Of a stretch of DNA of 64,000 bases, positions 21,590-31,756 are shown one piece after another (the first letter of the stretch is position 1; every line of letters starts with the position of its first letter). The translations under genes were made by a program, and so were the position numbers. The DNA lies in contig NC_057843.1 of NCBI RefSeq assembly GCF_910594005.1, forward strand, positions 30,539,001 through 30,603,000. Direction: 5' to 3'. The notes under the pieces were generated by a model. The model was not told where the DNA came from. It saw only the letters and a program-made list of their open reading frames with translations, and searched no databases. The stretch comes from Cervus elaphus (Eukaryota; Chordata; Mammalia; Artiodactyla; Cervidae).

Positions 21590-22340
21590 CTACCTGTGAG
21601 ACACCTTTAGCATCTCTTTCCTCGTCCCCATCCCCAGGCTCCATTCTCTCCTTGGCAACTGCTTATCTTTCACCTGGACTTTTGAAATTGACCTTGAGTG
21701 GCTCTATCTTCATTTTCTCTTCTCAGGGAATCCTACACGCTGTACTCGGTGGAACTTAACTTAAAACATACTTCAAATCATTCTTGCTGAGAAAATCCTA
21801 GTAGTTTGCCAATAAAATGCGTAGTAAACTCCTAAACATTCCTCTGTAGGTTGTTCATATCATAGCCCCAAACTTGTTTCCTTCCTTATTGCCATTTCAT
21901 CCTTCTGTCTTTGCATTTCCTTTGTTTGCTTGTGAAATGTTAATCAGTTTGATTTGTTATGTTTGATCCACCATCGCAGTACCAACCCACTGCTTCCAAC
22001 TCAGTGCTGAGTGTTGTGTCTCTCCCAAGTTCTAGAGAGATGTCTGCTTGTTTGGCCACATCTTCTTTCCTTATTTTTCATCTCTCTCCCTTCCCCTTCA
22101 TCCAGTTTAAATCTTGGTTCAAGCATTCTCACTTAGGCTAGAAAGATGTTTCCTAGCCAATCTACCTCATTCTATATTCTCCTTTATTAAACCCACTCAG
22201 CGTTATCAGTATCACAGTAACAGCATCAAAACACACACTTTTACCTCATCAATTCTCTGTTCAAAAGTTAGAAGGGCTTCCTATTTATTATAAATCAAAT
22301 TCCAAAGAGGTCTCCTTATGGCATAACTCCAGGGAACCCT
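21590..22340 (+). repeat. L2 LINE relics, sense
   Basis: Parts of this stretch follow the L2 3' non-coding pattern: TATCTTTCACCTGGAC, then TTCAAATCATTCTTGCTGAG, and later CATCCAGTTTAAATCTTGG. A second copy seems to begin about 22205 (TCTGTTCAAAAGTTAGAAGGG, then CAAATTCCAAAGAGGTC). Divergence is high and the edges are uncertain. The 21300-21590 part to the left is unassigned. It includes an open frame (21385-21759) with no recognised domain that runs into the L2 part. Confidence 0.45.
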
Positions 22341-22714
22341 ATTCAGGTTTTATTCTACTGGAGTCTGCAGACTTCTTAGTTTAGCATTAAGCAGTGTTTT
22401 GAGAGCCAATACTAAAAATATTATTAGAACCACCCTCCACTCTCCCAACCCCTGCAATGCAGACACCACCACCAAGAAAGGATCACTACTTTCTGTAGTG
22501 TACTGGGGCAGCACTGGGCCAAATATTAATAGGTTCTTTTTCTTCAAGGACTTTCAGATGTCTTCAGTATTCCCATGTGTATTATGAAACTTCAAAAAGA
22601 ATCTCTGTGGAAAAAGATTGCTTTTGTTTTCCTGAGTTACTCTTTGGTATTTCCCAGAGTTCTCTGGCCTAGAGTTTAGGAAATCCTACCCCCTAGCCCC
22701 CATCCTTTGCTTCT
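22341..22714. other. Unassigned sequence
   Basis: No recognised gene or repeat. It separates two L2 pieces and could be an old insertion between them. Confidence 0.35.
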
Positions 22715-22990
22715 TTCATTGCCCAGGTCCAAGGACACCTCAGAATGGCCTTCCCTGACCATCCTGATGGAAATTGTCATCCCTCCCCTGTGCCATCCTC
22801 CTGATTTTATTTTCTTCATAATATTTGTCAAGATTTGATATGATTGTACTTATTGCTAGTCACTTGTTCATTTATCTTTTCCTCTAGCGTGGAAGAGCCA
22901 AGGGAACCAGCCTTGTCTGGTGTTACCATCTCTCCACCTAGAGTATTACCTGATACACTTAAGAAAGTTTGTTTTTTATTTTCCCCTGGA
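22715..22990 (+). repeat. L2 LINE 3' region, sense
   Basis: AATGGCCTTCCCTGACCATCC, then GATTTTATTTTCTTCATAAT, then the GATTGTACTTATTGCTAG pattern are typical of the L2 3' end. It may continue the copy at 22205-22340. Confidence 0.6.
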
Positions 22991-24814
22991 GGAAATATAT
23001 GTTCCCCACCAAAAGCCTTGCTTGTGTCCATCTCCTTATTTCTCTACCTACCTAACTGAATTGAAGATTATATTGCATGACTGAAATCAAAGTTTCTCCT
23101 TCCTGAGGACCTGATTCATCCCAAATAGTATCTCTTCTACTGAACTATGTAATGTTATTATCTGAATAAGTCAACATATTTTGAACAGATAATATTTTTT
23201 ACAGAGAAAATGCTACCTTATTCCCCCAACGGTAGGGAATTTGCCTTGTGGCCAGGATTGGTGTTATACAGTGCGTGTCTCCAAAATACCCAATGCATGG
23301 CTTCTCGGGTAGGTAATAAATCTGTGTTTCTTGGTTGAGTAGATATTTCTTTTCTGTCCCCTTGAAGGATGTAGTGCTCTGCTCATATGTGGATTCACTG
23401 GGAGGCCTCCATCTTAGCAGGAAGTATATCCTGTGGTGGAAGGGAAACAGAGTTTCTGCAGCAGGAGACTCTTAGGAACTTGCTTTGGTTTCTCCTGTGT
23501 GTGCTTTCTGGAAATTCCATGTGTTTAAGTCTTCTCTGCCATTAGCAATATGGAACAGAAGCCAGGGGCAGGGAGGATCTCCCTTCTGGCCTACAGAAAA
23601 GGAATTGACAGGGTGTGATCAGTCAGAGAGAGAGGGAATATGGACCTTTCAGGGGAGCAAAGAAAAAAGGGGCCGCTTCTCAGTTTACAGAAGGGAAGTT
23701 TGCCATTAAACAACAATTTTTAAAAGTGTGTATGATATGTTGTTTTGAGAATCCATTTCCTTAAAGTGCTTAGTTTATATTATTTCTGCATACATTCTTT
23801 CATATACAATATGACAGAGGGAAAATATGGAAAATATAATTGATCAAATAGTTTTGTAATGGCCAAGAGTTTTTCAATTTAAATATAATATGCACAAGGG
23901 ATACTATTTGGGTGGCGATGCTATACATCCTCACCTTTAATATTTGTATTCTCAGAAAAAGTAGCTGTAATTGGAAGGAGTTGGTGTGAAAAGGTATAGT
24001 GAAGAAGTTAGGGAAAGAGCAGAGTTTGGGATCAGATAATACAGTATGAATGAAAATTCTTGTCTTGCGTATACATGCATGGTCTTAAATTCAGCAGAGA
24101 GAGCAAAACCTCCCTGGCATCAGGATCTTGGGTTGAGACAATACTTCCTGTAACAAATCAACAGCCATGTGCATTTATATGTAAGTCACTTGAATGTTAA
24201 TCCATCTTTAAAATTATCACAGCAATTCCATTTCTTTTATGTAGAAATAAGATGTTCTTTGCTGAGACAGGTTAAGGTATTGGGTTTTCATCCAAGTGTT
24301 GTGGATTAGGAACATCTGGAGAACCTAACCTTTTTTTTTTTAATTAATGGAAAGCTTATAAGGCTTAGTGATTTATAACTTCTGTGTATTTTAACATACC
24401 ATCTGATTTTTTCTTGGTAGAACTTTATTTCATTTGGAACCTTTATGTGATGATGTAATATGCTACATATGAAGCTTTTCTAATGAAAAAAGCCAGTATA
24501 TCTGCTGCACGTCAAATTACATAGCCAGGAGAGGCACGGTTTGGAGCTGACTCCGCCTAAGTGTTTGGATCTTCTGGAACGTTGTCAGGGTGCTGGTTTC
24601 AGCATGTCTCCAACCATTCCATCTCCGCCTAGCCTGGGACCTAAAGATGAAAACCACCCACTGACGAATTTGGCAGAGCTTCGAGATGCTCTGTGTCAAA
24701 AAGAGAAAATGTGTTGGGTTACCAGATACATTTGAGGAATTGCAGAATTCCAAGTCTCCTGTTTGGAAACTCATAAGACTTATTAGCACATTAAGGCTTT
24801 GAGAATGCCTGTGC
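22991..24814. other. Unassigned sequence
   Basis: No recognised gene or repeat over about 1.8 kb. The 24520-24720 part has a few CpGs and an open plus frame (24541-24735) without recognised features. A poly-T lies at 24331-24342. Confidence 0.4.
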
Positions 24815-24872
24815 TTGTGTGTGTGCTCAGTCTGGTCATGTCTGACTCTTTGCGAGGCTATGGACTTTGGAA
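24815..24872 (-). repeat. Bov-A SINE fragment, antisense
   Basis: GTGCTCAGTCTGGTCATGTC, then TGACTCTTTGCGAGGC and TATGGACTTTGG. This is only the 3' end of a Bov-A/Bov-tA type SINE, about 55 bp. Confidence 0.6.
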
Positions 24873-25230
24873 CTCCTCAAAATTGGGTCTGACCTATTCC
24901 CTTTACTTTCCTGTCTTCATCTCCCATGTCTCTCTCTCACTCTCTGGCAACTCTAATGAAATGGGTTAGGCACAGTCACTATCTGTGGGTCTCCAGGATG
25001 CTAGGTATTCTAGGGGGCCTCAGTGAGATGAGGGGAATGTCTTAGCTCTGTTGCATGTGCCTCTCAGCCTTGACTCCTTGACTAGCAGAGGACTAGTCTC
25101 CGGACAGAGAGATGCAAGAGCCAGCAAACTTCTCTATGTGCTTGTATCAGTTTGCTAATGTCCCATTAGCCAAAGCAGGTCACATGGCCAGACACAAGCT
25201 CAGAGCAAGCAGGAACTCAGCACTCCAAAG
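24873..25230. other. Unassigned sequence
   Basis: No recognised feature. Confidence 0.35.
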
Positions 25231-25232
25231 CC

Positions 25233-25500
25233 TTAAACTGAGTGAAGTAAGTCAGAGAAAGACAAATATCATATCATTTATCACTGGGGAGTCTTTAAAA
25301 AAATGATACAAATGAACTTACTTACAAAACAGAAACAGACCCACAGACTTGGAGAATGAATTTATGGTTGGTGAGGGCAGGGTTGAGAGAGGGATAGACT
25401 GGTAGTTTGGAATTGACACATACACACTGCTATATATAAAACATAAACAGCAAGGACCCATTGTAAAATAAATGAAATTTAAAAAATGCATACAAAGAAA
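25233..25500 (+). mobile_element. L1 3' UTR fragment, sense
   Basis: CTGAGTGAAGTAAGTCAGAG, then AAATATCATATCATTTATCA, then GACCCACAGACTTGGAGAATG, then ATATAAAACATAAACAGCAAGG. This is the L1 3' UTR in the sense direction, non-coding, ending in an A-rich part near 25480-25500. Confidence 0.7.
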
Positions 25501-25584
25501 ATGTGGATATAGCAAGAGGTGAGCAATTCAGGGTCATTTTGTAAACTACCATACCTGTTGGAACTTTTAATTAAAAGTTCCCCT

Positions 25585-25715
25585 CTACTAGAATATAAGC
25601 TCCTTAAAGGCAGGTTTTTTTTTTTTTTTGTTTTTTTTTATCTCCTTACTTTTTATCACTTAGAACAGTGATCTGTAAATAGTAGGTACTCTAGATATTT
25701 GTGAATGAATACATA
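25585..25715 (+). repeat. L2 3' end, sense, with T-run
   Basis: CTAGAATATAAGCTCCTTAAAG begins the typical L2 3' terminal block. AACAGTGATCTGTAAATAG and TTTGTGAATGAATA end it. A poly-T (25617-25639) has expanded inside the block. Confidence 0.65.
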
Positions 25716-25891
25716 AAAATAAACCTGTTTAGCGGGGTGTAAGTCAACATTTTCAAATACGTTTTTCAGTTGATCCCATTTTTAGTGGAAAGCTAGATAA
25801 AATTTCATTGGAAACAAGAAACGCTTTGAATATCTTATGCCTTTCTTACTGAGAATTAAAACTCCAGTAATTAATGAAAAATGATCTTCAC

Positions 25892-25980
25892 CAGAAAATT
25901 CCATGGACAGAGGAGCCTGGCAGGCTATGGTCCATGGGGTTGCAAAGAGTCAGACACAACTGAGAACGCACGCATGCGTG
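25892..25980 (+). repeat. Bov-tA 3' half, short insertion
   Basis: AAATTCCATGGACAGAGGAG, then GGGGTTGCAAAGAGTCAG, then CAACTGAGAACGCACGC. Only the last 90 bp or so of a Bov-tA. It is flanked by ATGATCTTCAC (25881-25891) and ATGATCTTTAC (25981-25991), a probable target duplication. That makes it a 5'-truncated insertion and not a decayed full copy. Confidence 0.8.
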
Positions 25981-26339
25981 ATGATCTTTACTAAAAGAAA
26001 CATTTCTCAGTATTTATTTTGCTTTCTTTAATTCACCTAAGTTCTAGTAAATGACTTCCATGTACCAGATGTGTACTAAATGCTCATGGTAGTAGAGAAA
26101 GAATGCAGCTTCTGTCTCAGAGGTCTCAGATGAGCTGAAGAAAAAACCTCTACAACAAAACTTCGAGTAATAGGATATGCTTTGTTGTAAAGTCATTAAA
26201 ACAGCCCCCAAGAACACAAAAGAAGAAGTGTTCAAATGTTCTGTAAGACATGAAAGAGAGCATTCTATCTTTGACCGCCATATCTATTTAGACTGATAAA
26301 GTCACTCTTTTAATACAGCTTGCTTATTGCCAGCGTAGC

Positions 26340-26780
26340 TGTTCACACCATTTACTCGATCTTCACCCATCCAGACATCCACCCTTGTCCTCTATTTTTT
26401 GTGAGTCCTACCTATCTTTCAAGTCTGACGAGCAATGAAACATTCTCTGAGTTTGCTCCTTGAATTCATCTGAATTCCATAGCATTTATTGTCTGTATCA
26501 TATTCATGCATAATACCTGCAGGCATCTATTCTGCTGTTTTTTTAAAGAAACTAACTTTCATATTGTTCACTTTTTCATGTGTGAGTATTTTGTCTTTTC
26601 ACAGAATTAATAACCATCTTGAAGGTTTTGTTGTTTAGTCACTTAGTCATGTCCAACTCTTTGTGACACCATGGACTGTAGCCCACTAGGCTCCTCTGTC
26701 CGTGGAATTTTGCAGGCAAGATTACTGGAGGGAGTTGCCACTTCCTTCTTGAAAGTAGGAATTGTGTTTCTCTTCTGGAA
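26340..26780 (+). repeat. L2 relic, sense, split by a SINE
   Basis: TCCTACCTATCTTTCAAGTC, then GAATTCCATAGCATTTATTG, then TCTTTTCACAGAATTAATAACC follow the L2 3' region. After the SINE at 26628-26747 the L2 pattern GTAGGAATTGTGTTTC resumes. Old. Confidence 0.5.
26628..26747 (-). repeat. Bov-A SINE fragment, antisense, in L2
   Basis: TTGTTTAGTCACTTAGTCATG, then CCATGGACTGTAGCCCAC, then GCAAGATTACTGGAGG. About 120 bp of Bov-A type sequence. CTTGAAGGT (26618-26626) and CTTGAAAGT (26748-26756) flank it and probably are the target duplication. Confidence 0.75.
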
Positions 26781-28125
26781 TTGCTAAAATTAATGCTTGC
26801 TATAATAAGTGCTACTGCTGATTAATTAGAAAGATATACTGAAAACAAAATTTTAACCTTTATTCTTCACCTGATTATGGTCAGGCCTGATAATGCATGT
26901 GGGCTCTTGGCTGTCAGTAAAGAAATATTTCTACTTAGGATTGGTGTTTATGTACTTACTGTCTTCATCTGTGTTGAAAACCAGTTACTGCTTTATATAA
27001 AGCTGCAACCATGAGCCAGTATTTATAACAGGTTGAAATAAAAGTGACAAATTTTAAGATGTTCTGGAAATGAATAAGAAAATTTTGAAATACCAAACTA
27101 TAAATGCATAGGGAATAATGAGATTTCACTATTGCCAAAGAAAATATTGAAAAGGGAAACAACGAAACAGCAAAGATAAGTTACCTGCTGTTCTTTGGCT
27201 CCAGGGCAGAGCAGTGAAGCATTTGTCATCTGTCAATTAGTTTTGCAATTTATACACACTTGTATATTCTATCCATCAGCCCCACAAAGCTGTCCTTTAG
27301 GGGGAAATGTTGCTTAACATGGTGCTTGATGTTCAGGACCTCCACTAAACCACAAAACTATCAAGTCAATTCATTTAGGTTGAGAATCTGAATCCTACAT
27401 TTGACTTGGAGACCTTTAAAAACGCAAAAAGGAGCTCATCAGTATTCCAAGCATTCACAGGTAGAAACTACTCCAAGTCATAATAATGATGAGAAAGGAA
27501 ATTGTTAGTTTACTCAGTCATGATAATTAAGTCAAAAGAACCTGTTCAGATCCTATTGAAGATTATGTCTCACTCTGTACATTTCTGGGCAGGTGACAGA
27601 CTATATAGACCATTCAAAACTCCTTTTTTCTTAAGTTTTACAATCTCCAAGGAACTTCTTAGACTTATTTACAGCTCTCTTATATTAGGGGATGGATGCT
27701 GTGTACAACTGATCAATTAACTGATTGCTTATGAATTTTTTTCCCATTTTAAGTGAATACATTTGGTTGGAGGTCTCATTGTTACTCATCTTTAAGCCTT
27801 ATCCTTTTGGAATGAGCTAACTATGGATGTCTCCCACCTGCACAGTTGAGAAACCTCTTGCTGGACTCTGAGTAACCTCACAAAGGTCAGAGATGTGACC
27901 TGAAATAATTTCTTTTCCTCAAATCTGGTGTTAGCTAAATACATTAGTAAACATACACATATGCTAGAATATATACAGTTTTTTTTAACAGAGATGTTGT
28001 ATTGCTATATTCTATTAAATTTGAATTTATTTCATTCCCACATTTTTTCCTTTCCTTTATGATATATTTAGGTATTACGAGGAAAAGCTTTGTTATTTGA
28101 TTACATTAAAATCAGTTCAGCTCTA
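26781..28125. other. Unassigned AT-rich sequence
   Basis: No recognised gene or repeat. Confidence 0.4.
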
Positions 28126-28127
28126 GT

Positions 28128-28375
28128 TAATGCAATAAGGCAAGATTGATAAGAAAGATATGAAATTGTCTTTACACACGTGATATGGTCACCTATGTTA
28201 AAAATCCAAAATAACTGACAAAATAACTCTGGAACAAATGAGCAATTAGAGCAAGGGTGCAGAATACAAGGTTAATATACAAAAATCATTCACTTTTCTT
28301 TGTACTAGCAATGAAAATGTAGAATTTCAAATTGTAACCAAAGGTAAATATTAGAAAATCATTTTCAACATCAAA
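28128..28375 (+). mobile_element. Old L1 ORF2 fragment, sense
   Basis: AATAAGGCAAGATTGATAAG, then GAATACAAGGTTAATATACA, then TTTTCTTTGTACTAGCAATG. This follows the L1 reverse transcriptase coding region just past the active site, but with no open frame. Very diverged. Confidence 0.5.
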
Positions 28376-28626
28376 AGCTACCTGGATGTATAATTTCTTT
28401 TTAGAAATACCTTCCTCCTTCTAGAGAACAATAGACGTGAGTTTATAAAATTAGGAAAGAAAATTTTAAGTATTATGTCAGCTTTCACCTAACAAACAGA
28501 GATTCTTTTTTATTAAAAAAATATTTTAAATGTATTTTTAAAGGTTATACCCATTTACACTTATGACAATATTGGCTATATTCCCCATGTTATAAAATAC
28601 ATCACTATAGTCTATATAATTCTTTA

Positions 28627-30240
28627 AGTTCAGTTCAGTCACTCAGTCATGTCCAACTCTTTGCGACCCCATTGACTGCAGCATGCCAGGCCTCCCTGTC
28701 CATCACCAACTCCCAGTGTTTACTCAAAATCATGTCCATTGAGTCGGTGATGCCATCCAACCATCTCATCCTCTGACGTCCCCCTCTCCTCCTGCCTTCA
28801 GTCTTTCCCAGCATCAGGGTCTTTTCCAAAGAGTCAACTCTTCACATGAGGTACCCAAAGTATTGGAGTTTCAGCTTCAACATCAGTCCTTCCAATGAAC
28901 ACTCAGGGCTGATTTCCTTTAGGATGGACTGGTTGGATCCCCTTGCAGTCCAAGGGACTCTCAAGAGTCTTCTCCAACACCACAGTTCAAAAGCATCAAT
29001 ATTTCGGTGCTCAGCTTTCTTTAACTCTCACATCCATACATGACTACTGGAAAAACCATAGTCTTGGCTAGATGGACCTTTGTTGGCAAAGTAATGTCTC
29101 TGCTTTTTAATATGCTGTCTAGGGTGATCATAACTTTCCTTTCCAAGGAGTACGCGTCTTTTAATTTCATGGCTGCAATCACCATCTGCAGTAATTTTGG
29201 AGCCCCAAAAAATAAAATCAGCCACTGTTTCCACTGTTTCCCCATCTGTTTGCCATGAAGTGATGGGACGGGAGGCCATGATCTTAGTTTTCTGAATGTT
29301 GAATTTTAAGCCAACTTTTTCACACTCCTCTTTCACTTTTATCAAGAGGCTCTTTAGTTCTTCTTCACTTTCTGCCATAAGGGTGGTGTCATCTGCATAT
29401 CTGAGGTTATTGATATTTCTCCCGGCAATCTTGATTCCAGCTTGTGCTCCCTCCGGCCCAGTGTTTCTCATGATATATTCTTCATGTAAGTTTAATAAGC
29501 AGAGTGACAATATACAGCCTTGATGTACTCCTTTCCTATTTGGAGCCAATCTGTTGTTCCATGTCCAGTTCTAACTGTGGCTTCCTGACCTGCATACAGG
29601 TTTCCCCAGAGTCAGGTCAGGTGGTCTGGTATTTCCATCTCTTTCAGAATTTTCCACAGTTTATTGTGATCCACACAGTCGAAGGCTTTGGCATAGTCAA
29701 TAAAGCAGGAATAGATGTTTTTCTGGAACTCCTGCTTTTTGATGATCCAGCAAATGTTGGCAATTTGATCTCTGGTTCCTTTGCCTTTTCTAAAACCATC
29801 TTGAACATCTAGAAGTTCACAGTTCATGTATTGCTGAAGCCTGGCTTGGAGAATTTTGAGCATTACTTTACTAGCGTGTGAGATGAGTGCAATTATGCAG
29901 TATTTTGAGCATTCTTTGGCATTGCCTTTCTTTAGGATTGGAATGAAAACTGACCTTTTCCAGTCTTGTGGCTACTGCTGAGTTTTCCAGATTTGCTGGT
30001 ATATTGAGTGCAACACTTTCACAGCATCATCTTTTAGGATTTGAAGTAGCTCAACTGGAATTCCATTACCTCCACTAGCTTTGTTCATAGTGATGCTTTC
30101 TAAGACCCACTTGACTTCACATTCCAGGATGTCTGGTTCTATGTGAGTGATCACACCATTGTGGTTATCTGGGTCGTTAAGATCTTTTTTGTATAGTTCT
30201 TCTATGTATTCTTGCCATCTCTTCTTAATATCTTCTGCTT
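28627..30240 (-). pseudogene. BovB 3' half with reverse transcriptase, decayed
   Basis: Reverse-complement BovB from its 3' end (AGTTCAGTTCAGTCACTCAG) for 1.6 kb. On the minus strand, 29972-30154 gives NKASGGNGIPVELLQILKDD. The 29612-29863 frame gives FIDYAKAFDCVDHNKLWKIL (reverse transcriptase fingers/palm). The 29028-29549 frame (173 aa) gives GVHQGCILSLCLLNLHEEY and an intact YADD (codons at 29388-29399). The pieces are in different frames, so no full enzyme is made. It stops at about 30240, before the linker and endonuclease, immediately next to the poly-T of an L1. It is a 5'-truncated or overwritten copy. Confidence 0.85.
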
Positions 30241-30245
30241 TTTAA

Positions 30246-31145
30246 GTTACTTTTTTTTTCAATTTTCCTTTTATTGAAGGACAATAGCTTTACAGAATTT
30301 TGTTGTTTTCTGTCAAACCTCAAAATGAATCAGCCATAGGTATCCATATGTCCCCTCCCTTTTGAACCTCCTTCCCATCTCCCTCCCCATCCCACCCCTC
30401 TAGGTTGAACAGAGCCCCTGTTTGAGTTTCCTGAGCCATACAGCAAATTCCCATTGGCTATCTATTTTACATATGGTAATATAAGTTTCCATGTTACTCT
30501 TGCCGTACATCTCATCCTCTCCTCCCCTCTCCCCATGTTCATAAGTCTGTTCTCTATGTCTGTTTCTCCATTGCTACCATGTAAATAAATTCTTTAGAAC
30601 CATTTTTCTAGATTCCGTATATGTGCATTAGAATACAATATTTATCTTTCTCTTTCTGACTCACTTCACTCTGTATAATAGGTCCTAGTTTTATCCACCT
30701 CATCAGAACTGACTGAAATGCATTCCTTTTTATGGCTGGGTAATATTCCATTGTGTATATGTACCACAACCTCTTTATCCATTCATCTGTTGATGGGCAT
30801 TTAGGTTGCTTCCATATTCTACTGTGCTTCCATATTTTACAGCTACTGTAAATAGTGCTGGAATGAACAATGGGATATATGTGTATTTTTCAACCCTGGT
30901 TTCCTCAGGGTATATGCCTAGGGTGGGATTTCTGGGTCATATGGTGGTTTTATTCCTAGTTTTTTAAGGACTCTCCATACCATCTTCCATAGTGGCTGTA
31001 TCAATTTATTTTCCCACCAACAGTGCAAGAGCATTCCCTTTTCTCCACACCCTCTCTAGCATTTACTGTGTGTAGACTTTTTGATAATGGCCATTCTGAC
31101 TGGTGTGAGGTGATGTCTTATTGTGGTTTTGATTTGCATTTCTAA
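30246..31145 (-). mobile_element. Ruminant L1, 3' UTR and ORF2 end (copy 1)
   Basis: Poly-T at 30249-30258, then ATTGAAGGACAATAGCTTTAC, CATCCCACCCCTCTAGGTTG, GGCTGGGTAATATTCCATTG and CATCTGTTGATGGGCATTTAG. This is the reverse complement of the L1 3' UTR with the last part of ORF2. It ends abruptly at TTTGCATTTCTAACA (31134-31148), where a plus-strand BovB takes over. L1 resumes at 31757. Confidence 0.85.
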
Positions 31146-31756
31146 CAGTGTCAGACTTTATTTTTTGGGGCTCCAAAATCACTGCAGATGGTGATTGCAG
31201 CCATGAAATTAAAAGACACTTACTCCTTGGAAGGAAAGTTATCACCAACTTAGATAGCATATTAAAAAGCAGAGACATTACTTTGCCAACAATGGTCTGT
31301 CTGGTCAAGGCTATGGTTTTTCCAGTGGTCATGTATGGATGTGACAGTTGGACTATAAGGAAAGCTGAGTGCTGAAAAATTGATGCTTTTGAACTGTGGT
31401 GTTGGAGAAGACTCTTGAGAGTCCCTTGGACTGCAAGGAGATCCAACCAGTCCATCCTAAAGGAGATCAGTCCTGGGTGTTCATTGGAAGGACTGATGCT
31501 GAAGCTGAAACTTCAGTACTTTGGCCACCTCATGCAAAGAGTTGACTCAGTGGAAAAGACCCTAATGCTGGGAGGGATTGGGGGCAGGAGGAGAAGGGGA
31601 TGACAGAGGATGAGATGGCTGGATGGCATCACCAACTCGATGGGCATGAGTTTGAGTAAACTCTGGGAGTTTGTGATGGACAGGGAGGACTGGGGTGCTG
31701 CGATTCATGGGGTCACAAAGAGTCGGACAGGACTGAGCGACTGAACTGAACTAAGC
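31146..31756 (+). mobile_element. BovB 3' end inside L1, sense
   Basis: GTGTCAGACTTTATTTTTTGG to CGACTGAACTGAACTAAGC. The plus frames give KITADGDCSHEIKRHLLLGR (31148-31375) and VPWTARRSNQSILKEISPGC (31415-31603), the C-terminal BovB region. A frameshift and stop separate them. It is 5'-truncated after the reverse transcriptase. The L1 segment expected at this place (about 0.57 kb, present in the second L1 at about 37740-38310) is missing, so the BovB replaced L1 sequence and was not simply added to it. Confidence 0.85.

Noticed and set aside
21385..21759. Plus-strand open frame of 124 codons
   Set aside because: No recognised domain, and its 3' part overlaps L2-like sequence.
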